Assembly (NCBI GenBank): GCA_022824265.1
Contig: JAJEAG010000005.1
Span: 1 to 64,000 of the forward strand
Direction: 5' to 3'
DNA: 64,000 nucleotides
Source: Candidatus Poribacteria bacterium
GTDB lineage: Bacteria; Poribacteria; WGA-4E; WGA-3G
How positions within the stretch are numbered: the first letter of the stretch is position 1; each line of letters begins with the position of its first letter. Shown piece after piece: positions 1-6,656 of the stretch. The notes below the pieces were generated by a model. The model worked only from the letters and a program-made list of their open reading frames with translations. It was not told the DNA's origin and did not search any database. The position numbers and the translations under genes are program-made.

Positions 1-123
1 TTGTTTTTGCCACCTTATTCACCGGACTACAACCCGATTGAACACGACTTTGCGAATATCAAACGCCTCAGAGAATACAATGCTGATAAAACCATTGATG
101 AAGTTATAAACATGTATCATTAA
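1..123 (+). CDS. IS630-type transposase, C-terminal fragment (cut by window edge)
   Basis: The reading frame is open from the first base to the TAA at 121-123. It encodes about 40 residues containing LPPYSPDYNPIEHDFANIK, the C-terminal DDE signature of IS630/Tc1-like transposases (YSPDxNPIExxW/FxxxK), in which the glutamate is the last catalytic acidic residue. Only the end of the protein is in the window, so whether the element is intact cannot be judged. I see no clear terminal inverted repeat between the stop and the next gene at 170. It marks the left edge as a site of past transposition. Confidence 0.8.
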   Translation: MFLPPYSPDYNPIEHDFANIKRLREYNADKTIDEVINMYH

Positions 124-169
124 TTCTAAAGTTTACTATAAATACAACTTCTTTCAATAAGATATACTT

Positions 170-1213
170 ATGAATATCAATGAACTTGACACACCTTCTC
201 TAATTGCAGACTTAGATGTACTTGAGAGAAATATTAGTAGTATGGCAAAACATTGTAATGAGATTGGTATACCGCTTCGTGTTCATACCAAGACTCACAA
301 AGTGCCAGAGATTGCCAAATTACAAGTTGATGCTGGTTCTCAAGGCATAACGTGTCAAAAATTAGGTGAAGCAGAAGTGATGGTTGATGCTGGGATTGAG
401 GATATCCTTATTCCGTATAACATCGTTGGGATACATAAGTTGAAACGGTTAACCAACTTGGTAAACCGTGCTAAGATAATAGTTGCGGTTGATTCTGAAG
501 AGACCGCGTCTGGTATTTCACAACAAGCAATTGTAGATGGAGTTGTTATTCCTATAGTGATTGAACTGGATACAGGCAGTAGACGATGTGGAGTCGAGTC
601 ACCACTGGCTGCACACTATCTTGCTCAAAAGATAGAGAAAATGCCTGGACTTGATATTCAAGGTGTGATGATCTACCCAAGCAATGTAAATGCTAAACCG
701 TTTATAACTGAAACAGTTGATCTATTGAGGAAGGATGGTATTCCAGTGAATATTATCAGCGGCGGGGGTACAGGTTCAGAAACTGCTTCAAAAGAAATAG
801 GATGCACTGAAACGCGTAGTGGTTCTTATGTATATGAAGGAATGACGCGTATAGGAAATTCAGAGATGTTGTCCCCTGAACGATGTGTGCTTAGAGTTCT
901 TGTAACAGTTGTAAGCACCTCGTCTCCAGACAGGATTATCATTGATGGAGGACAGAAGACCTTTACAAGTTACCCACCTACACCCTATGGACATATCATT
1001 GAACATCCTGATGCCAAAATATACGGAATGTCTGTTGAACATGGACATGTTGATGTTAGTGGGTGTACTCATGAGTTTCGGGTCGGTGAAAGATTATCTG
1101 TTATTCCTCTACATCAAGGGATGACAAGTAACTTACACGATGAACTGGTGGGTGTACGTGGACATATAGTTGAAACCAAATGGCAAATTGCTGGAAGAGG
1201 GAAGGTGAAATAA
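170..1213 (+). CDS. DSD1-like PLP enzyme (D-threonine aldolase / D-serine dehydratase family)
   Basis: 347 residues with the fold-type III, alanine-racemase-like N-terminal barrel: the early DTPSLIADLDVLERNI segment, then RVHTKTHK, where Lys41 is the expected PLP Schiff-base lysine. IISGGGTGSE is the phosphate-binding glycine loop. The C-terminal part (VEHGHVDVSG, then IPLHQGMTSNLHDE) matches the D-threonine aldolase / D-serine dehydratase domain. In characterised relatives a His-x-Cys or His-x-Asp pair there binds a divalent metal. Here the His is present but the residue two positions later is Gly, so the exact reaction is uncertain. Likely role: cleavage or deamination of a D-beta-hydroxy amino acid. 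The stop overlaps the start of the next gene by one base (TAATG), suggesting translational coupling with the dioxygenase and amidohydrolase downstream. Confidence 0.82.
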   Translation: MNINELDTPSLIADLDVLERNISSMAKHCNEIGIPLRVHTKTHKVPEIAKLQVDAGSQGITCQKLGEAEVMVDAGIEDILIPYNIVGIHKLKRLTNLVNRAKIIVAVDSEETASGISQQAIVDGVVIPIVIELDTGSRRCGVESPLAAHYLAQKIEKMPGLDIQGVMIYPSNVNAKPFITETVDLLRKDGIPVNIISGGGTGSETASKEIGCTETRSGSYVYEGMTRIGNSEMLSPERCVLRVLVTVVSTSSPDRIIIDGGQKTFTSYPPTPYGHIIEHPDAKIYGMSVEHGHVDVSGCTHEFRVGERLSVIPLHQGMTSNLHDELVGVRGHIVETKWQIAGRGKVK

Positions 1214-1938
1214 TGAAACGACCAACTCCAGAACAGAAAAGACAGTGGGAAGAAGATGGTTATCTCGTTTTTGAAGATGCCATTCAAGGTGATCAGTTGA
1301 AACGGTTGCAATCAGCATTTGATTATTGGGCTGCTGAATGTAAGGATGAATGGTTAGATAGAGTAGAAGCAGGTGAGGCTGCAGCTACGTTTTATGACAT
1401 TCCAAATCCACTTGAAAAAGATACTATTTTCATAGACATAATTGATCATCCGAGTTATTACGGTGCATTGATGGAATTTACTGAAGACGATGTGATTTTA
1501 TTAGGACCACAAGTCAGAACAGTTGCTCCGTTCCCTGTTAGTTATACAGGTTGGCATCCTGATGTAGGTAAAGACAATCCACTTCACATTAAAGTGCAAA
1601 TCTATGTAGGAGATGTTCCTACCAATGGTGGTGAATTCGGATTTGTTCCTGGCAGTCATAAACCAGATTCTGGTCCTTACAAACGTCCACTATTACAAGA
1701 GAGTATGCCGGGTCATAAGACATTTCCGGGTAAAGCAGGGACAGCGATCATGTTCAATTCATGTGGTTGGCATGCATCTATGGATAATGCTACTGATGAA
1801 CCTCGAAAATCGATAATTTTGATTTATGAGAAACGCACTCCAGGACGCATTGGACCAGAACAATACGCTTCAATTTCTGATCATTGTCAAACACCTGAAC
1901 GTCGTAGACTATTTAGTTTACCTGATCTAACATCATAG
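1213..1938 (+). CDS. Phytanoyl-CoA dioxygenase (PhyH) family protein
   Basis: 241 residues from the ATG at 1213, preferred over an in-frame ATG at 1180 because GGAAGAGGGAAGG lies just upstream and the start overlaps the preceding stop. It is a non-heme Fe(II)/2-oxoglutarate dioxygenase. The iron ligands are visible as WHPD (His115, Asp117) and the distal GWHAS (His187), followed by Arg198 (PRKS) for 2-oxoglutarate. The GGEFGFVPGSHK segment is typical of PhyH. The substrate cannot be told from sequence; family members hydroxylate acyl-CoAs, betaines or small metabolites. It sits between a PLP enzyme and an amidohydrolase in the same direction with very short spacing, so it probably acts in a shared catabolic route. 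Confidence 0.88.
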   Translation: MKRPTPEQKRQWEEDGYLVFEDAIQGDQLKRLQSAFDYWAAECKDEWLDRVEAGEAAATFYDIPNPLEKDTIFIDIIDHPSYYGALMEFTEDDVILLGPQVRTVAPFPVSYTGWHPDVGKDNPLHIKVQIYVGDVPTNGGEFGFVPGSHKPDSGPYKRPLLQESMPGHKTFPGKAGTAIMFNSCGWHASMDNATDEPRKSIILIYEKRTPGRIGPEQYASISDHCQTPERRRLFSLPDLTS

Positions 1939-1947
1939 GACAAAATT

Positions 1948-2847
1948 ATGCCAAGAATTGATGCACATCTGCATGTGTTTACTAAAGTAACACCTGAATT
2001 CCCACGTGAAGTTACACCAATATGTCCTGCTGAACGAGAGGAACCTGCTGAAAAACTATTGGATGTAATGGAAAAAAATCAGATTGACCAAGCAGTCCTT
2101 GTTCAGATCGGAGGAACGAGCATAGAATATCACAGTTATCTGCTACATTGTCTGAATAGTTATCCTGACAGGTTTCTCGGTATTGGAGTTGTTCCGATCA
2201 ACCATCCAGATCCTGCTGAGCAAATGTCAGAATTGGCAGATGGAACAGGTATTATCGGGTTTAGGCTATTTGAACTTGGCGGACCGAGAGATATATTTGA
2301 AACAAAAGATGTGCGAGATATTCAAGCATACCACATCTGGAAGTGTGCAGCTGAAAAAGATTATGTGCTGTGGTTATATCCACGTTCAATAGATGCACAC
2401 CTGCTACCGTATCTCATTCAGGAATTTCCACAAGTGCGTGTTGTTCTCAATCATCTCGGTATGACACCGGGTAAAGGTAAGTTCAACTTAGACGAACTTG
2501 GTCGTCCACAGATACAGGTGTCAGGATATAATCTCAATATGCATACAACATACAGGTTGGCAAGGTATGAGAACGTATCGGTTCATCTATCTGGACAGTA
2601 TGCATTTAGTAAACAAGATTACCCATACAAAGATTTAGCAGGATGGCATCACAATTTGCTAAACGATTTTGGTGTCAAGCGATTGATGTGGGCAACAGAT
2701 TTTCCATGGATTTTAGAAGAACCGGGTTACGGTGAACTTACGTCAGTGATTGAAGAATTGTTACCACATTTGTCTGAGTCAGAATTAGCAGATATTATGG
2801 GTGGAAATGCAAAACGTATTTTGCGGTTTCCAAACAGAAATACTTAG
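1948..2847 (+). CDS. Amidohydrolase family protein (amidohydrolase 2, TIM barrel)
   Basis: 299 residues. The N-terminal IDAHLHVF carries the HxH metal motif (His7, His9). VVLNHLGMTPG gives a downstream His, and LMWATDFPWI near residue 250 gives the metal-binding Asp. This is the pattern of the decarboxylase/lactonase branch of the superfamily (PF04909; COG2159 or COG3618). The likely activity is hydrolysis of a lactone or amide, or a non-oxidative decarboxylation. The start lies 9 bp after the dioxygenase stop, and the gene probably belongs to the same transcript. No signal peptide is seen, so it is cytoplasmic. Confidence 0.85.
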   Translation: MPRIDAHLHVFTKVTPEFPREVTPICPAEREEPAEKLLDVMEKNQIDQAVLVQIGGTSIEYHSYLLHCLNSYPDRFLGIGVVPINHPDPAEQMSELADGTGIIGFRLFELGGPRDIFETKDVRDIQAYHIWKCAAEKDYVLWLYPRSIDAHLLPYLIQEFPQVRVVLNHLGMTPGKGKFNLDELGRPQIQVSGYNLNMHTTYRLARYENVSVHLSGQYAFSKQDYPYKDLAGWHHNLLNDFGVKRLMWATDFPWILEEPGYGELTSVIEELLPHLSESELADIMGGNAKRILRFPNRNT

Positions 2848-2897
2848 TTTAACTTATGCTGTGATATACCTTTCGCACTGCATGTGCTTTTACGTTC

Positions 2898-2932
2898 ATG
2901 TCGGAAGTCGCTTTGCTCGCTCCGACCTACAG
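2898..2932. repeat. Dispersed hairpin-forming repeat, copy 1
   Basis: A 35-bp unit flanked by GTCGGA...TCCGAC inverted arms. Its reverse complement matches 6254-6288 at about 30 of 35 positions. It lies between the convergent amidohydrolase and NhaC genes, ending just beyond the NhaC stop, so it could act as a bidirectional transcript end, though there is no T-run. Confidence 0.6.
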
Positions 2933-2934
2933 TG

Positions 2935-4620
2935 CTAATCTGGTCGCAGACGCGATAAGCCTACATATAATAGTATAATCCCTCCTGTTCCGATAAGTAT
3001 TCCGAGCCACGATGGTAGACCGAGAGCTGCTGGTAGATAACCACATATCAATGCAATTACAGCAACGGTAAGTGCGTAAGGCATTTGTGTTCGGACATGA
3101 TGCATTGGATCACAACTACTTACAATCGCACTTAGTATGGTCGTGTCAGATATTGGTGAACAGTGATCCCCAAAAATAGCACCATCCAAGACTGCACCTA
3201 AACAAATGATTGTTGTGATTCCGTACATATTACCGTCAAGGACATAAGCGACTGGAATTGCGGTTGGGATGAGAATCGCCATTGTGCCCCAACTGGTGCC
3301 TGTTGCAAATGATGTAAGTGATGCGACTACAAAAACTAAAGCGGGAAACCAAAGTGGTGATACAACATCGCTAAGAAGTGATGCGATATAAGCATCTGTT
3401 GACAATCTGTCACAACTTGCTTTGATTCCCCAAGCACATAAGATAATTGCTATCGGTAAGAGAGTGCCTGATAGTCCTTCTTTGATTGCTTTACTGATTT
3501 GTGGGATAGACATTTTAGAGAATACTAACCCACATAGGATTGCAGCAACGAATGAAGTTATTGCAGAAGAAGCGAGCACCTTGACATTGTTAGCTTCAAA
3601 AAGTGCGTTTCTCCACGAAGTCAAAGAAAAAACGGATCCACTTCCATTTCCATCAATCCATAAACCCCCTAATATCATGCTAAATAGGAGTGTAAGAGGT
3701 ATGACAGCCGAAAGTATCTGCGTGTTGGTGTTAAGCGTGTTTATGTCCGATGAAATTCCTCCCATAACTTTCGCATCAGGTTCAGAAACATTGCCGGTGT
3801 CGCGGGCACGGTTTTGCGCGCTTTGCATCATTCCGTAATCACGTCCACTGATTGTGTTTATGAGAACGAAGATGATAGTTAAAATACAATAGAAGCGAAA
3901 CGGTAAAGCATCAAAGAACATTGAATATCCATCGCTATTTAAGCCGATATTTTCTGCAACAGCATTAAACAATCCAACCTCGTAACCGATCCATGTGCTA
4001 ACAAATGCAAGTCCGGCAATAGGTGCACTTGTTGAGTCTACAATATATGCTAACTTTTCACGGCTCACTTTGTATTTATCTGTTATAGGTCGCATTGTTG
4101 GACCAACGAGCATCGCGTTGCTATAATCGCCAATGAAGATAATTGTACCCATCACAGCAGTAATGACTTGTGTGGTGCGCGGTCCTTTTGCAAGGTGAGA
4201 TAAGATTGTTATGACGCTTGCTATTCCTCCGGATGCTATTACGACAGAAATCATAGACATCATGAATAGAACAAAAAGGATAACCCAGAAGTTGAATAGG
4301 TCTATACCATCATTACTAACCGTCACAGCACGCACAAACCAAACCACTTCAAATCCTAATGATTTCAATGTTATTTCTTCTTTATTCAATAGAGGGTGAA
4401 TCCATGAGAGTAATAGACCTGCTCCTACTGCGACACCAAGACTTAGAAATAGACGGGTTGTTATTATTGCTAACGTAATTGCAATCAAGGGTGGTAGGAC
4501 GCTAAGCCACCAAACAAGATCACCGTCGTCGGAAATGATATTTGGGAACATCCCCATTAGAACAAAACATATCACGATGAAGATTGGAATACATATCAGT
4601 GCTTTTTGTTTGTAGTTCAA
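2935..4620 (-). CDS. NhaC-family Na+/H+ antiporter
   Basis: 561 residues and about a dozen hydrophobic helices, so an integral inner-membrane protein. GDHCSPISDTTILSA near the C-terminal third is the signature of the NhaC family (PF03553). FATGTSWGTMAILIPTAIP and FIGDYSNAMLVGPTMRPI are further conserved family segments. It should exchange Na+ for H+ (or a malate/lactate couple in some members). A sodium-coupled exchanger fits a marine or host-associated lifestyle. It is monocistronic, convergent with the catabolic trio and followed by the dispersed repeat. Confidence 0.88.
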   Translation of the reverse strand: MNYKQKALICIPIFIVICFVLMGMFPNIISDDGDLVWWLSVLPPLIAITLAIITTRLFLSLGVAVGAGLLLSWIHPLLNKEEITLKSLGFEVVWFVRAVTVSNDGIDLFNFWVILFVLFMMSMISVVIASGGIASVITILSHLAKGPRTTQVITAVMGTIIFIGDYSNAMLVGPTMRPITDKYKVSREKLAYIVDSTSAPIAGLAFVSTWIGYEVGLFNAVAENIGLNSDGYSMFFDALPFRFYCILTIIFVLINTISGRDYGMMQSAQNRARDTGNVSEPDAKVMGGISSDINTLNTNTQILSAVIPLTLLFSMILGGLWIDGNGSGSVFSLTSWRNALFEANNVKVLASSAITSFVAAILCGLVFSKMSIPQISKAIKEGLSGTLLPIAIILCAWGIKASCDRLSTDAYIASLLSDVVSPLWFPALVFVVASLTSFATGTSWGTMAILIPTAIPVAYVLDGNMYGITTIICLGAVLDGAIFGDHCSPISDTTILSAIVSSCDPMHHVRTQMPYALTVAVIALICGYLPAALGLPSWLGILIGTGGIILLYVGLSRLRPD

Positions 4621-4766
4621 GGATTACCTCATGTTAAGTCATATTTCAGGATTTAGATTGACTTTGTTAGCGTATCATATCATGGATTATTATTCAAGAT
4701 TATACTTCTATGACTTTTTAAGGTAAATGACGAATGGCTAAATTGAGATGGGGAGAAACTATCATT

Positions 4767-5498
4767 CTATTGTACTTTCACATAAGTACATAGGTCTCGG
4801 AGTGCGATAACAGTATAGTCATTCTCGGCAAGATATGACATATATGTGTCAAAATCTTTGGGTTCTGTGTGAACCCATGCATGTTCTAAATCTGGCACTC
4901 CATGAAATGTGAGTACCGCAATGTGACCATCTTTAGCTTGTTCAACAGCCCAAACAAAATCATCAAAATTCCAATTGGGTCCAGATGCCCCTGTGGTAGG
5001 TATCAAAAGTGGATGGTGATTAAGTGGGTCATAAGCAGGTCCACGTCCTCCTTCAGAATTGTATGAATACTCTGGAACAACGCCACGACGGGCAAAGTGG
5101 AATCCGTGTGCAGCTATAACCTTGACGGCGGCTTCATTATGACTATATCCTGGGTAACAAAATGTAGTCGGTTGCGAGATACCATATTCCAAACAGCGCG
5201 CATCAATATGTTGTAAGTCGTTCTTCAACTCTTCCTCAGGTTGTTGTGTAACATTACGGTGATGTTGTGTATGATTTCCAATTTCAAAACCATCATTATG
5301 TAATCCTTGGACCTCTTCCCATGTCATATATGCTTCTTTATTCTTTAGAAAACCAAGTCCTTCTGTTATATAAAAGGTTGCCCCAAAACCGTAATGTTTC
5401 AGAATTGGTACTACATAAGTCGATTGGGATTTACATCCATCATCAAATGTAAGGACAACAAGCTTATCTGGAATAGGTTCAGTCTCAATATAACACAC
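4767..5498 (-). CDS. Polysaccharide deacetylase family protein (NodB domain)
   Basis: About 243 residues. LVVLTFDDGCKSQ contains the NodB motif 1 TFDDG (catalytic base and metal Asp), IGNHTQHH is motif 2 (metal-binding His pair), and FCYPGYSHN is motif 3. The family removes N- or O-acetyl groups from chitin-like, peptidoglycan or exopolysaccharide chains. I place the start at a GTG (5498) because AAAGG lies nine bases upstream; a TTG three codons earlier abuts that sequence. No signal peptide is apparent, so a cytoplasmic or non-classically exported enzyme is possible, as in the small-molecule deacetylase branch. Confidence 0.82.
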   Translation of the reverse strand: MCYIETEPIPDKLVVLTFDDGCKSQSTYVVPILKHYGFGATFYITEGLGFLKNKEAYMTWEEVQGLHNDGFEIGNHTQHHRNVTQQPEEELKNDLQHIDARCLEYGISQPTTFCYPGYSHNEAAVKVIAAHGFHFARRGVVPEYSYNSEGGRGPAYDPLNHHPLLIPTTGASGPNWNFDDFVWAVEQAKDGHIAVLTFHGVPDLEHAWVHTEPKDFDTYMSYLAENDYTVIALRDLCTYVKVQ

Positions 5499-5677
5499 AG
5501 TACACAACCTTTCAATATAGATGGAATATAAACAATATTTAATACATAGCGTATTATACAGTAAATTGTAACGTAGGTCAATTGTCAGTCAGAGCCATTC
5601 AGTTTTCCAAATAAAGTCTTCTTCCTATTTAAGAGTATCCTTTTATACTGAAAATTCTGGTTCAGACACCCTCGTAG

Positions 5678-5696
5678 GGGCGAGGTTTCCTCGCCC
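5678..5696. repeat. Perfect GC-rich hairpin
   Basis: GGGCGAGG, a TTT loop, then CCTCGCCC: an 8-bp perfect stem in an AT-rich background, with no following T-run on either strand. It resembles small dispersed palindromic (REP-like) units more than a terminator. Confidence 0.6.
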
Positions 5697-5860
5697 ATCT
5701 CCACCCAACACCCTCTTCTGTAGAAGCAACTCGGGGAAAGCCAAAAGACGACAAATACCTACAGGCATGTGGCGTTGATTCTGTTGATTTGGGGAATGCA
5801 CATAGGCATTCATACCCGTTGATTTAGTGACTTTTCTACTTCAGAAAAAATCCTTTTTGC

Positions 5861-5890
5861 AAACATACATGAAACATACATGAAACATAT
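5861..5890. repeat. Short tandem repeat, 11-bp unit
   Basis: AAACATACATG occurs twice in a row (5861-5871, 5872-5882), followed by a partial third unit (AAACATAT). No function is apparent. Confidence 0.7.
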
Positions 5891-6141
5891 TGTTCCCATC
5901 CCCAGAACCCCTTCACACTCCTCCAAACACCTGTTATAATACTACCACTATGAAAAAAAAAACCGCTTACACCTCACATTCACAACAAAAACCGCAACCC
6001 GTTACCCAACAAACATCCACCCAAAAACCGACCATAATTCAGCACATACAAAAGTTACCAAAATTATTTTTTTCAACGACAAAAAATCGGTTTCAACAAC
6101 CCGCAAACCCAGACAGACACTAACTTCAGACCGATTACACC

Positions 6142-6186
6142 AAAGGTTACCGTTATGTCAAAAAAAGTTACCGTACGGTAACCTTT
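6142..6186. promoter_or_regulatory. GTTACC palindrome cluster, possible operator
   Basis: GTTACCGTACGGTAAC at 6167-6182 is a perfect 16-bp palindrome. AAAGGTTACCG at 6142-6152 is also the exact reverse complement of 6176-6186, so two alternative pairings exist. Two further GTTACC copies lie upstream (6001-6006, 6054-6059). The density suggests a binding site for a dimeric regulator or a small structured RNA; the regulated gene is unclear, and glnD starts about 470 bp downstream. Confidence 0.35.
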
Positions 6187-6253
6187 TAAGGAGAAATAAT
6201 TTTTAGGAAATTTGAAAACAAATGACATCGGGACCCAATGCAAAACATGAACA

Positions 6254-6288
6254 TGTAGGTCGGAACGAATAAAGCAACCTCCGACATG
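6254..6288. repeat. Dispersed hairpin-forming repeat, copy 2
   Basis: A 35-bp unit, inverted relative to 2898-2932, with about five mismatches. It keeps the TCGGA / TCCGA arms at its ends. Confidence 0.6.
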
Positions 6289-6656
6289 TCTATCTGATTC
6301 ACAGAACGCCATGCACAAAAATTAGCGCAATCTGTCAGAATCACAGCTTAACGCAGTTGGGTTTCAGACACTACAAAGAGACATTGATATACTAAAACCC
6401 TTCAGTATCTTCCGCGTCTTCAGTGCTTTCCGTGATTCGGACATTTAGCACTATCAAATACCCTAAACACGATGGCATATTCCTTAAATTAACACCTATA
6501 GGTAGAACGTTTACGAAACCCGACACTACTTATCCTTGTCCGGTGTCGCACATCTCTACACGACCTACAAAGTATCCTATTGAATTGTGAAAAATATATC
6601 AGAAAAACCGAAAACTAAATAACCCTGGAAAATCACTTGTTTATAATGATATGTAG

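Larger units (their letters stand above)
5508..6656. other. Long intergenic stretch with several repeats
   Basis: About 1.15 kb between divergent genes with no convincing coding region. Open frames here lack ribosome sites and have low-complexity translations rich in Gln, Pro and Thr. It holds a GC-rich hairpin (5678-5696), an 11-bp tandem repeat (5861-5890), a strongly G-depleted segment on the + strand (about 5895-6130), a cluster of GTTACC motifs with palindromes (6001-6186), and the second copy of the dispersed repeat (6254-6288). Confidence 0.6.

Noticed and set aside
5890..6123. 77-codon open frame on the + strand
   Set aside because: Low-complexity translation in G-depleted sequence, no ribosome site, no recognisable domain.
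6396..6440. Semi-repeated CTTC-rich words (CTTCAGT, CTTCCGCG, CTTTCCGTG)
   Set aside because: Too short and irregular to call a repeat array.
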